Assembly: GCF_001831495.1 (NCBI RefSeq)
Contig: NZ_CP017689.1
Coordinates: forward strand, 3,797,671-3,861,670
DNA length: 64,000 nt
Direction of reading: 5' to 3'
From: Thalassotalea crassostreae
GTDB lineage: Bacteria > Pseudomonadota > Gammaproteobacteria > Enterobacterales > Alteromonadaceae
Positions within the stretch are counted from its first letter, which is position 1. Each line of letters begins with the position of its first letter. The notes under the pieces were generated by a model. It was not told where the DNA came from. It made no database searches and was given only the letters and a program-made list of their open reading frames with translations. The position numbers were made by a program, and so were the translations under genes. Positions 16,382 through 23,496 of the stretch are shown in pieces.

Positions 16382-16659
16382 TAGTGATAGTCCTCATAGT
16401 TGAGAATGTATGCATTACCATCGATAAACTCAAAAGTAATGCGCCAGTTGCCATTTACAGTAATAGACCAAATCCCGTCACGATCCCCTTTAAGAGGGTG
16501 CAATTTAAAACCGGGTAAATTGATATCATCAATTTCTTGCGCGGTATCTATTGCGGTAAGTTGCATCCGTAATTTACGTTGATGCTTAGCCTGTATTCCA
16601 GCAACACTTCCAGTTTGGAAATACTTTTTGAGGCCTTTGTGCTTAAAAGATTTAATCAT
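16381..16659 (-). CDS. higB: HigB-type toxin
   Basis: The 92-residue protein begins IKSFKHKGLKKYFQTGS. It continues with LHPLKGDRDGIWSITVNGNW, RITFEF and the ending NYEDYH, the pattern of RelE/HigB ribosome-dependent mRNA endonucleases in the toxin-first (higBA) arrangement. It looks intact. A paralogous pair sits 4.1 kb away in another cassette. In chromosomal integrons such modules are thought to limit loss of the array. Confidence 0.92.
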   Translation of the reverse strand: MIKSFKHKGLKKYFQTGSVAGIQAKHQRKLRMQLTAIDTAQEIDDINLPGFKLHPLKGDRDGIWSITVNGNWRITFEFIDGNAYILNYEDYH

Positions 16660-16699
16660 GACATAAGTATAGCGTGATGCGCATCACTCGTCGAGAGAA

Positions 16700-16794
16700 A
16701 TATAACGCCCTGTTAAGGGGCAAATTTAACTTGGTTAAAATCTAGGAACGCAGTGACAAAAACCAAGTTGAATTTGTCCTGCTTGAATGACTTG
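16700..16794 (-). repeat. attC site O, interrupted by IS copy 1
   Basis: ATATAACGCC up to GCTTGAATGACTTG, then IS copy 1. The remaining 7 bases (GTTATAT, 18371-18377) lie beyond the IS, beside the stop of the next cassette gene. TTAACTTGGTT and AACCAAGTTGAA form the stem. Confidence 0.9.
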
Positions 16795-16871
16795 ATACTT
16801 ATTGAGCCTTCTCCCCGAAGTCTAGCGATAAACTAGACTTCAAGGCGACCAAACCAAAAGGAGAACACTCA

Positions 16872-17915
16872 ATGAAATTCTATACTAATTCTCACCCTTT
16901 TTATTGTGGGATCGATCTTCATTCACGTATTTTGTACGTGTGCATTATTGATAATGAAGGAAAAACTGTTTTACATCAACAGATTAAAGCAGATAAGCAA
17001 CAACTATTAAATTTACTAAAACCTTACATTGGCCATGTCGTTGTTGGTGTTGAATGTATGCATTGCTGGTATTGGGTTAGTGATTGGTGTGAAGAATATA
17101 GTATTGATTTTATTCTAGGCCATGCACTTTATATGAAAGCTATTCATGGTGGGAAAGCCAAAAACGACAAAATAGATTCTTATAAAATTGCCTGTTTAAT
17201 GCGTGGCGGTAACTTCCCTCTTGCTTACGTTTACCCTTCAAGAATGCGTGCAACTCGCGACTTACTCAGACGACGAACTCATGTTGTTAGGCACGGTGCT
17301 GATTTAAAAGCACATGTCGTTAATACCGACAGCCAATATAATTTACCGTCTCAAGCACTCAATCTGAAAAATATATCAGCCAGAGAAGGCTTAAAACACC
17401 ATTACGAGGACCCTGTTATTCAGCGAACCATCGAGCTGGATATGGTGTTACTTGATTGCTATGCAAAAGAGTTAAAGAAAGTAGAATGGTTTATCGAAAA
17501 ACAAGCGAAAGAGCACCACGGTTGTTATTTATCATTAATACGCACCTTTCCTGGTATCGGACAAATTCTTGGGTTAACCATTCTTTATGAAATTGGTGAG
17601 ATTTGCCGATTTGAATCCGTTCAAAACTTTGCCTCTTATAGTCGACTCGTAAAGTGTAAAGCCGAGTCAGCAGGTAAAATTTATGGTACTAGCGGCAATA
17701 AGATTGGAAATGGCTATCTAAAGTGGGCATTTAGCGAAGCCGCGGTTCTGTATCTGCGCGGTAACGATAGAGCGAAAAACCATCTAAGCAAACTGCAAAA
17801 ACGCATGAGCAAAGGCAAAGCACTCTCTGCGTTAGCGCATAAAATAGGTCGTTGTGTGTATTACATGCTGAAAAACAAAACGGTATTTGATGAAGATAAA
17901 TTTTTAAAAGGTTAA
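16872..17915 (+). CDS. IS110/IS1111 DEDD transposase, copy 1
   Basis: The 347-residue protein has an N-terminal RuvC-like DEDD domain with GIDLHSR (Asp15), VGVECMHCWYW (Glu61) and KAKNDKIDSYK (Asp99, Asp102). The C-terminal transposase_20 domain has RTFPGIGQILGLTILYEIG and SAGKIYGTSGNKIGNGYLKW, which contains the expected serine region. These recombinases are guided by a bridge RNA in characterised IS110 relatives. AAAGGAG precedes the ATG. The protein is identical in all three copies. Confidence 0.97.
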   Translation: MKFYTNSHPFYCGIDLHSRILYVCIIDNEGKTVLHQQIKADKQQLLNLLKPYIGHVVVGVECMHCWYWVSDWCEEYSIDFILGHALYMKAIHGGKAKNDKIDSYKIACLMRGGNFPLAYVYPSRMRATRDLLRRRTHVVRHGADLKAHVVNTDSQYNLPSQALNLKNISAREGLKHHYEDPVIQRTIELDMVLLDCYAKELKKVEWFIEKQAKEHHGCYLSLIRTFPGIGQILGLTILYEIGEICRFESVQNFASYSRLVKCKAESAGKIYGTSGNKIGNGYLKWAFSEAAVLYLRGNDRAKNHLSKLQKRMSKGKALSALAHKIGRCVYYMLKNKTVFDEDKFLKG

Positions 17916-17921
17916 GTCGCA

Positions 17922-18048
17922 CAATGGCGTGAGCCTAAAGCCTAACTCGCTGGTTAAGAGCATGAACTATCATCGTCGTTTAATCACTATTTGATGATGA
18001 TTATGCCAAGTTGTCCAAGCCCATATTGCTTGATTAGACACGCCATTG
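17922..18048 (+). ncRNA. Candidate bridge RNA core of IS copy 1
   Basis: CAATGGCGTG (17922-17931) and CACGCCATTG (18039-18048) form a perfect 10-bp inverted repeat enclosing about 107 nt. Inside are further hairpins, for instance ATCATC...GATGAT and CAAGC-CCATATT-GCTTG. Bridge RNAs of the IS1111 group are encoded 3' of the transposase, as here. The RNA may extend further right, where bases 18113-18124 match the target in 10 of 12 positions. Ends and strand are inferred, not shown. Confidence 0.45.
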
Positions 18049-18194
18049 GTGCGCATACAAACAATAAGCAAAATCGTTTACACCTTAGCTAAGCCTGAAA
18101 CTAACTGAACGTTTGAATCACTTTGCTTGAATAGTGCTAGTCAAAGGTTAACCGAAGAATGTCTAGTGCCCCTATTTTCACCAAGGAGGATGGA

Positions 18195-18302
18195 ATGATA
18201 GGCAGTGATGAGATCACATTAAGAGAGCCTCAATATGTGTTTGCAGTAAACGATGATTTAATTGCAAAGCGACAGAACGAAGCAGACGTTTTTGCTAATT
18301 GA
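18195..18302 (+). CDS. 35-residue ORF in IS copy 1, strong RBS
   Basis: ATG at 18195 follows AAGGAGG by 5 nt and encodes MIGSDEITLREPQYVFAVND, then DLIAKRQNEADVFAN. The product is acidic and soluble, with no recognised domain. Identical copies lie in the other two IS. The ribosome-binding site is better than that of most genes here. It could be a real small protein, a leader, or a chance ORF inside the bridge-RNA region. Confidence 0.4.
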   Translation: MIGSDEITLREPQYVFAVNDDLIAKRQNEADVFAN

Positions 18303-18376
18303 TATAAGAGGTGGCTGCTACGCAACCACAGAATTTCTAGTGCTTATTTGACAGGAAAAGGCTCATATGTGTTATA

Positions 18377-18823
18377 TTAAAATTTATAGTCAAACACTAT
18401 TTTTCCACCGCCTGTTGATATTGGTTGAAAGCTTAATTTAATATCTTTATCTTCAATTAAATATTCAGACAAACCAACAACACCAGCAAAAATATGCCAT
18501 GCAATCATGTTGTTTTTGAAAATTTCACTTTTCGACGTTTTGTCATCATCTATCGATAAGTTATACAGAGCTAGAGATTCTGCTGCAATTAAATTACTGC
18601 AATATAACTCGTTACAACCAGCAATAGGAAATAATAGAGCGGCTGCGCCGCCATACGTATGCGGATCTTCTGATGCCATCCATGAATTAACAGCAAATAA
18701 CGCTTCCACCCCTATAATCATTAGCGGCGTTATTTCTGTTTCTTGTGGTTTTACATCCGGATTTTCTTCGGCAATTATATTTGTAGAAAAGAATAGAAGA
18801 ACAAGAAATAGATATCGGGTCAT
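18377..18823 (-). CDS. Hypothetical cassette protein with signal peptide
   Basis: About 148 residues from MTRYLFLVLLFFSTNIIAEE, a signal peptide. Short hydrophobic stretches follow, including LMIIGVEALFAVNSWM, GGAAALLFPIAG and WHIFAGVVGLSEYL, suggesting a small membrane or surface protein. ATG 18823 is chosen because AAGGA lies 9 nt upstream. The longer ORF from 18868 would run into attC N. IS copy 1 now separates this gene from most of its own attC. No family is recognised. Confidence 0.65.
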   Translation of the reverse strand: MTRYLFLVLLFFSTNIIAEENPDVKPQETEITPLMIIGVEALFAVNSWMASEDPHTYGGAAALLFPIAGCNELYCSNLIAAESLALYNLSIDDDKTSKSEIFKNNMIAWHIFAGVVGLSEYLIEDKDIKLSFQPISTGGGKIVFDYKF

Positions 18824-18840
18824 AAGTTTAATTCCTTTTA

Positions 18841-18925
18841 ATATAACGCCCGCATAACCGGCAAACAAAAAACGGGGCCTTCAAGCCCCGCTTTTTGTTT
18901 GTCCGCGTTAATGCGATTGTTAGGC
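18841..18925 (-). repeat. attC site N (short, GC-rich stem)
   Basis: ATATAACGCC to GCGATTGTTAGGC, 85 bp. AAACAAAAAACGGGGC and GCCCCGCTTTTTGTTTG make an unusually perfect stem. It ends at the stop codon of the PEP-CTERM gene. Confidence 0.88.
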
Positions 18926-19549
18926 TTTCGATTTCCTACGAGAAAATCCCAAACCAGCTAAACCAAAACTTAGCAGTGCAAGTGAAGCAGGCTCTGGAAC
19001 TGCTGCGGCTTCACGATATGCCCATACGCTGTAAGCTGAATGAGAATAAGAAGAGTCAGCATTTGATAAATTGTTATTGCCGATCATGAAGCTACTTTGA
19101 CGAATATAAGTAGAGCCATCCCAACCTACACGTCCAGTATCGTAGGTACCAGAACCATTGTCATAGAAAGCATGAATCCAATTATTTCCACCGAACTCTG
19201 TATATGGTGTGTAAACCCCCATTAAATCGTACATTAACTGGGCTGGGGCATCATACTGATCTCCAGTATGATAAGTTCCTATGGTCAGTTCAGTTGCACC
19301 TGTATTTGTAAAAAATGCTAGTAAATCAGTTGCATTAGCAACCGTAAAACCACCACCTGCGTAAACACTGCTACTAAAAAAATAATCGACCGATCTTCCT
19401 GTCTGTGTTACGAGCGCCCATTCCAAATTAGTATCTGTATCAAGGACAAGCAATCCATCGCCAGCTGAGGCATAATCAGTATTTATTAAAGTTGCATTGG
19501 CGGAATGTGCGTATGCCAAAAAAGCAAGTATTGTGATGAGTTTCTTCAT
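18920..19549 (-). CDS. PEP-CTERM sorting domain protein in a cassette
   Basis: About 209 residues starting at MKKLITILAFLAYAHSANA (signal peptide). The C-terminal tripartite sorting signal is VPEPASLALLSFGLAGLGFS followed by RRKSKA. The middle resembles secreted beta-rich proteins with DTDTNLEWALVTQTG and GGNNWIHAFYDNGSG. Such proteins are anchored or released by an exosortase, which must be encoded elsewhere. ATG 19549 was chosen because it begins the signal peptide and AGAATAAT precedes it. Longer in-frame starts are unlikely. Confidence 0.85.
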   Translation of the reverse strand: MKKLITILAFLAYAHSANATLINTDYASAGDGLLVLDTDTNLEWALVTQTGRSVDYFFSSSVYAGGGFTVANATDLLAFFTNTGATELTIGTYHTGDQYDAPAQLMYDLMGVYTPYTEFGGNNWIHAFYDNGSGTYDTGRVGWDGSTYIRQSSFMIGNNNLSNADSSYSHSAYSVWAYREAAAVPEPASLALLSFGLAGLGFSRRKSKA

Positions 19550-19735
19550 TATTATTCTCCGTAAAATATAATTCGTAACAAAAAGCAAAATGCATGCCAA
19601 AACCCTATGCCATTGTTTTATCATATTATTTTACAGAACCCATATTAAAGTCCTGAAATGTGTAAAAATTACTGGCACCTTTTCGCCGCAAATTGTAAAA
19701 ATATTATACTGATGATCGGTGCCGCTCGTTTCTCC

Positions 19736-19836
19736 GCCTAACGCCTCATTAAGAGGCAAATTTAACTTGGTTAAAATTCCGGAACGCAGTGACAAAAACC
19801 AAGTTAAATTTGTCCAGCTTCAATGACTTGTTAAGT
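19736..19836 (-). repeat. attC site M
   Basis: GCCTAACGCC to GACTTGTTAAGT. TTAACTTGGTTAAAA pairs with AACCAAGTTAAAT. It belongs to the subtype that carries IS copies elsewhere (O, F), but is not interrupted here although it has CAATGACTTGTTA at the target position. Confidence 0.92.
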
Positions 19837-19842
19837 GTTACT

Positions 19843-20088
19843 TTACTCATGATCTACGGGGCTTTCTCCGCCACCAAAAGTTCCATTTCCTCTCTTAACT
19901 TCCAGATCCATTGACCGGTTATAATGCCATACAAAAATTGCAGCTAGAAAAGGGATAATCCAGACAAAAACGATTTGCCCTTTTTTTTGAAAAGCATCCA
20001 AATCATCTCTTCTCGCAACTTGAATAGAAACAATTACATTGATTAAGAGCCAAATTACAGCAAACAAATAGGAGAACTTAAATTCCAT
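19843..20088 (-). CDS. Small cassette membrane protein
   Basis: About 81 residues with two transmembrane segments (YLFAVIWLLINVIVSIQVA and GQIVFVWIIPFLAAIFVWHY) and a charged, glycine-rich tail. This resembles phospholipase_D-nuclease-N-like small membrane proteins, but the match is uncertain. ATG 20088 is preferred with AAAGGA about six nt upstream. It is in cassette M. Confidence 0.7.
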   Translation of the reverse strand: MEFKFSYLFAVIWLLINVIVSIQVARRDDLDAFQKKGQIVFVWIIPFLAAIFVWHYNRSMDLEVKRGNGTFGGGESPVDHE

Positions 20089-20105
20089 AACCAATCCTTT
20101 GTGAC

Positions 20106-20207
20106 ATTTAACGCCTTACTAAGAGGCGAATGATACTGGCACATGTTTTTGCGTTGTTTGCAAAAACTGTGACAGTGTTATTTGTCCTATTGAGTAACTT
20201 GTTAAAC
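20106..20207 (-). repeat. attC site L
   Basis: ATTTAACGCC to AACTTGTTAAAC. GCGTTGTTTGCAAAAACTGT in the central region is shared with sites A and G. It ends the second higBA cassette. Confidence 0.9.
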
Positions 20208-20211
20208 CGCA

Positions 20212-20508
20212 TTATGCCACTTGAAAATTATACGGTGAAACATGTAATGAGCTTTGCTCTTGTCTTGTTCTCCATAAATCATGTGCATTCTGTAAACGAA
20301 GCCAATGATCTGCTGATGGTTTTCCAAAAGCTAATTCAAGACGGACAGCCATCTCGGGGGTTACAGACCCTTTTGCATTTAAAACTTTAGATAAAGTTTT
20401 TCGACTTACATCAAGGTGCTTTGCAACATCCGTGATCGTTAACTCTAAAGAGTCGATCACTAACTCTTTTAATATTTCCCCCGGATGTGCAGGGTTAAAC
20501 ATAGCCAT
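20212..20508 (-). CDS. higA: HigA-type antitoxin, second pair
   Basis: 98 residues: FNPAHPGEILKELVIDSLEL, then the helix-turn-helix TDVAKHLDVSRKTLSKVLNA and GSVTPEMAVRLELAFGKPSA. It is clearly related to the HigA at 16.1 kb but well diverged, so partners are probably insulated. The start overlaps the toxin stop by 1 nt. The gene ends 4 bp from attC L. Confidence 0.92.
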   Translation of the reverse strand: MAMFNPAHPGEILKELVIDSLELTITDVAKHLDVSRKTLSKVLNAKGSVTPEMAVRLELAFGKPSADHWLRLQNAHDLWRTRQEQSSLHVSPYNFQVA

Positions 20509-20786
20509 TAGTGGTAATCCTCATAATTTACAATTTCAACGTCACGTCCAATAAATCTATACGTTATGCGCCAATTCCCGTTTACTCGAACTGACCATAC
20601 GCCTTTCCTGTCACCTTTAAGTTGATGCATAAATAAACCAGGTAGATCCATATCGTCTGGTTCTTCTGCTTGATCTAAGTTAGCAAGAATTAGACGTAGT
20701 TTCTTTTCGTGCTTTTTCTGGATTCCTACAGTACTACCTGAAGAGTAGAACTTTCGAAGACCTTTATGAATGAAACTTTTAATCAT
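20508..20786 (-). CDS. higB: HigB-type toxin, second pair
   Basis: 92 residues, the same length as the first HigB. IKSFIHKGLRKFYSSGSTVG, LFMHQLKGDRKGVWSVRVNG, NWRITYRF and a final NYEDYH retain the HigB core. It looks intact. The cassette has its own upstream region (20787-20860), probably with the promoter that lets toxin-antitoxin cassettes be expressed away from attI. Confidence 0.92.
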   Translation of the reverse strand: MIKSFIHKGLRKFYSSGSTVGIQKKHEKKLRLILANLDQAEEPDDMDLPGLFMHQLKGDRKGVWSVRVNGNWRITYRFIGRDVEIVNYEDYH

Positions 20787-20860
20787 AACTTGATTGTAAC
20801 CCGAAAGGTATCGCTCCGCAACCCTTAAGGTTACATACTAGATGCGTACTTTGACATGCG

Positions 20861-20959
20861 ATTTAACGCCTCACTAAGAGGCAAATAATAGTTGGTTAAA
20901 ATAAGCGACGAAGGAGCAAAAACCAACTGTTATTTGTCCTTTTGAGTGCCTTGTTAGAG
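20861..20959 (-). repeat. attC site K
   Basis: ATTTAACGCC to GCCTTGTTAGAG. AATAGTTGGTTAAAATAAGC and AACCAACTGTTATT make the stem. It follows the metallo-beta-lactamase gene, whose stop codon lies inside the R'' box. Confidence 0.93.
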
Positions 20960-21667
20960 GCCTTTTTCACCTAGAGCAAGTTTCGCGGTATGTTTAAGTA
21001 AACTTATATCACCGATTTTCCCATGCCCCGGTACTACCCTCTCTACGTTAGGGTACTTATTAATAACGTTTTGAATTGATATAGGCCAGTCTTTCACTGA
21101 TGCATGTCCCGTATAACCTAAGCCTTTACTCTCAATACTTTTAACAAAACACCCGCCAAAAAGAATTTTTTCCTTTGGAAGCCAAACAACAATATTATCC
21201 CGTGAGTGACCAGCACCAGGATAAAATATTTCTATTTTATTAGTAAGTAATTCATTATTTTTGATTTCGTGGCTAGATTCTTCTCTCTTCTTAGATTTGA
21301 GTAGTTTATTAGTTAATGGTGTAGCATAAGTTTTTATTTCTAAGCTGTTAAGGAATGAAAGTCCACCGCTAGCATCTTTATGGAAGTGTGTAACTACAGC
21401 ACTTTTGAGTGTTAATTTTTTTGATGTAATCCACTCTACTAATTTCTTTGTATCTTTGACTGTCCATGGTGTATCTATAATGTGTGCATTTGATCCATCA
21501 ACAACAACTAAACCTGATGCACCTACCATTCCATAAGAACCAACCTTTTTATATGAAATGTGCTGATAAACATTATCAGCTAGCTTAGTAACTTTGAATT
21601 TAGGCACTTTTTCACTAGCAAATGTAATATTCGAAATGATAATGCAAAGAAAGATAATATATCTCAT
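20954..21667 (-). CDS. Subclass B1-type metallo-beta-lactamase in an integron cassette
   Basis: A 237-residue protein with signal peptide MRYIIFLCIIISNITFA. All six B1 zinc ligands are present: His94, His96 and Asp98 in THFHKDASGG, His154 in PGAGHSRDNIVVWLP, Cys173 in LFGGCFVK and His215 in VVPGHGKIGD. Lys176 matches the B1 substrate-binding Lys in CF(I/V)K. The blocks IDTPWTVKDTKKLVEWI and NKIEIFYPGAGHS closely resemble IMP-type enzymes. The usual Asn of the LGN loop is Tyr here (KGLGYTGHAS). The start at 21667 is chosen for the signal peptide. B1 enzymes hydrolyse penicillins, cephalosporins and carbapenems. Activity here is inferred. Confidence 0.88.
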   Translation of the reverse strand: MRYIIFLCIIISNITFASEKVPKFKVTKLADNVYQHISYKKVGSYGMVGASGLVVVDGSNAHIIDTPWTVKDTKKLVEWITSKKLTLKSAVVTHFHKDASGGLSFLNSLEIKTYATPLTNKLLKSKKREESSHEIKNNELLTNKIEIFYPGAGHSRDNIVVWLPKEKILFGGCFVKSIESKGLGYTGHASVKDWPISIQNVINKYPNVERVVPGHGKIGDISLLKHTAKLALGEKGL

Positions 21668-21679
21668 AAGTCGACAGGC

Positions 21680-21780
21680 CTCTAACGCCTCATTGAGAGG
21701 CAAATTTAACTTGGTTAAAATTCCGGCACGCAGTGACAAAAACCAAGTTGAATTTGTCCTGCTTGAATGACTTGTTAGAG
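21680..21780 (-). repeat. attC site J
   Basis: CTCTAACGCC to GACTTGTTAGAG, with TTAACTTGGTTAAAA and AACCAAGTTGAATT stems. It carries GCTTGAATGACTTGTTA, the same target that IS copies 1 and 2 used, but has no insertion. Confidence 0.93.
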
Positions 21781-21783
21781 TTT

Positions 21784-22098
21784 TCAATCATATCTATTGA
21801 ACTGTCTTTCACAAGGTATTCCATCGTTATCACCATCCATTTTCGTGTTAGGACAATGCCTGATAAAATACTTAGCCTCTTCATAAGACCTCATTTGAGA
21901 GCAATGCTGTCTACCATCACATTTAAAGCGCGATTTTGGCTTTGCGATTTCCTTAGCTTTAGACAGTGTTTGAATAGCAGCACTGTTTGAAAACTTGACT
22001 GCGGCACTACTTTTATTAGGTTCAACAGTTTCACTATTCTTAAGAGAATACTGCCAAGCACCTAAACATATAAGAATTAGAATTAATAATTTTTTCAA
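21784..22098 (-). CDS. Excalibur calcium-binding domain protein
   Basis: 104 residues. An N-terminal hydrophobic segment (about residues 3-17) is followed by an Excalibur domain with CDGRQHCSQMRSYEEAKYFI and HCPNTKMDGDNDGIPCERQF. The DGDNDGIPCE loop is the EF-hand-like calcium-binding core, and the cysteines likely form disulfides. Such domains act outside the inner membrane. Its cassette lies directly before the beta-lactamase cassette on the intI side. Confidence 0.85.
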   Translation of the reverse strand: MKKLLILILICLGAWQYSLKNSETVEPNKSSAAVKFSNSAAIQTLSKAKEIAKPKSRFKCDGRQHCSQMRSYEEAKYFIRHCPNTKMDGDNDGIPCERQFNRYD

Positions 22099-22121
22099 TT
22101 TAACATCATCCCTGAGAAAAC

Positions 22122-22222
22122 ATCTAACGCCTCAATAAGAGGCTTTTATTAGTTGGTTAAAATTTGAAGCGAAGCGGAACTCAACCAACTGATAAAAGTC
22201 CTGCTTGATTGCCTTGTTAGGT
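22122..22222 (-). repeat. attC site I
   Basis: ATCTAACGCC to GCCTTGTTAGGT. TTATTAGTTGGTTAAAATT and AACCAACTGATAAAA form the long stem with GAAGCGAAGCG in the loop. Confidence 0.92.
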
Positions 22223-22480
22223 GTTGAACTTAGCCCAAAACACAACGAAATAACAAATAGACATAACAGCCATAATAAGTAATGAAAAAGGCTTGCGAAC
22301 CAACTTCTCTTTAGCTAACCAATTAACCAAAAATACTCCGATAACTAACCAAGCTAAAAACAATAAAACTGATAAAACAATATAGCTTTGAAAAAGCAAT
22401 TGAGTTGCACCAAATGGGATACCCATCAGGAGCAGAAGAATTACTCTTCCAAATGTTGAATTTCCAGTTTCAATTTTCAC
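22217..22480 (-). CDS. Small cassette membrane protein, GTG start
   Basis: About 87 residues with three hydrophobic segments (VILLLLMGIPFGATQLLF, YIVLSVLLFLAWLVIGVFLV and LLIMAVMSICYFVVFWA). GTG 22480 is the likely start, 7 nt past the R' box of attC H. The longer in-frame ORF to 22522 would lie inside that attC. No family is recognised. Confidence 0.65.
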   Translation of the reverse strand: MKIETGNSTFGRVILLLLMGIPFGATQLLFQSYIVLSVLLFLAWLVIGVFLVNWLAKEKLVRKPFSLLIMAVMSICYFVVFWAKFNT

Positions 22481-22486
22481 TAAAAC

Positions 22487-22562
22487 ACCTAACGCCTTTA
22501 TAACGGGCAAAGTGCGTAGCACTTTGTCCAGCCAAAGGCGTTCGTTGATAAACTTGTTATAT
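22487..22562 (-). repeat. attC site H (short, unlike the others)
   Basis: ACCTAACGCC to AACTTGTTATAT, 76 bp. CAAAGTGC and GCACTTTG form the central hairpin. R'' and R' boxes are good, but the middle is shorter than in neighbouring sites. Confidence 0.82.
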
Positions 22563-22563
22563 G

Positions 22564-23496
22564 CTATTCACAATATGGATGGCCGAATTCTCGTTGGCAA
22601 AGAGCTATTGCGGCATTCATTTCTTCTATTCTGTTACAGCTTCCTGCTTCGGCCAACTTAATTCGAAGTTGCTTTTGACGGTTGGTTTTATATGGAACCT
22701 TTATTGTTTTAGGCGAACCATATGATCCGCATGAAAAGGTATGAGAATAAGACTTGTAACCCTTAGATGTCGATGATTTTGGCACGCTGCTTGACGACAA
22801 ACCATCTAAGCCGGATGAAGAGTATTGATTTGAGTTTCGTGCGATTCCTTGTGCAAGCTGAGTGAAAATTGAAGAACCACCCCGACTATTTTTAGCGGCA
22901 TCTTCTAACCGTCGTGCTTCCTTAGGAGATATATATGGCACCAAATATGTTTCTAGAATATCCTCGCTCGTTCCGTGATGCTTCGATGAAATGGTTTCCT
23001 CTACGGTATTGTCTGAATAGTAATAAACTCGATATTCCTTCGCATAACTAAAGTCATTACTAAATTTAAGGACTGTGTTGCCGTAAAAACCTCCACCATA
23101 CAAAGCTAGCTCGCTCCCTTTTAGTCTTCCGTAAAGATTAGCTGTCGATGGATTGCTGCGACATCCGACCTTCCTCCTTTTTACTTTATAAGTATTTTTC
23201 GAGTGGTGCGTAATACTATAGGTTTGGTGGCTGTCTTCAATTTTTCTTCCTTGACACCCTCCAGACCCCTTTCCAAACCAAGTGTCGCTATCAACTTTTA
23301 TTATATAGCTTAACTTTTCTAGTCGAATATTTCTAAATGGGGGGGTTATGTTCGCTTTTGGATATTTTTGATCAAAGGTTTTCTGTGTAAGCCAAACGGT
23401 TTTAGGGCCGCTGTATGTCTGACACCCTATTAGGAATATAGAGATGATAGAAAAACATAATAAGGTAAAGTGTTTCTTTATATGAGTCATAGCCAT
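22564..23496 (-). CDS. Large cassette lipoprotein of unknown function
   Basis: A 310-residue protein with a lipoprotein signal (SIFLIGCQTYSG). The mature part has many Cys, Ser and Tyr residues and a Ser-rich linker (SSGLDGLSSSSVPKSSTSKG). The C-terminal region has SYSHTFSCGSYGSPKTIKVP and ends NAAIALCQREFGHPYCE. Its pattern resembles surface proteins with two disulfide-linked domains, but I recognise no family. It is the longest native cassette gene. ATG 23496 has AAGGACA upstream. Confidence 0.75.
   Translation of the reverse strand: MAMTHIKKHFTLLCFSIISIFLIGCQTYSGPKTVWLTQKTFDQKYPKANITPPFRNIRLEKLSYIIKVDSDTWFGKGSGGCQGRKIEDSHQTYSITHHSKNTYKVKRRKVGCRSNPSTANLYGRLKGSELALYGGGFYGNTVLKFSNDFSYAKEYRVYYYSDNTVEETISSKHHGTSEDILETYLVPYISPKEARRLEDAAKNSRGGSSIFTQLAQGIARNSNQYSSSGLDGLSSSSVPKSSTSKGYKSYSHTFSCGSYGSPKTIKVPYKTNRQKQLRIKLAEAGSCNRIEEMNAAIALCQREFGHPYCE

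Larger units (their letters stand above)
16795..18371 (+). mobile_element. IS110 family, IS1111 group element, copy 1 (attC-targeting)
   Basis: The element is 1577 bp. It begins ATACTTATTGAGCC after GACTTG of attC O and ends GGCTCATATGTG before TTATAT; the terminal G may belong to either side. Subterminal inverted repeats GAGCCTTCTCC and GGAAAAGGCTC (10 of 11) are a mark of the IS1111 group. No target duplication is seen. It holds a DEDD transposase and about 455 bp of 3' non-coding DNA. Two more copies of equal length lie at 24176 and 26485 in the same orientation and at the same attC position. Published IS1111-attC elements use the same kind of target. Confidence 0.93.

Noticed and set aside
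17731..17922. 63-residue minus-strand ORF inside the transposase gene (repeated in all IS copies)
   Set aside because: It is the antisense shadow of the well-supported transposase and has no ribosome-binding site.
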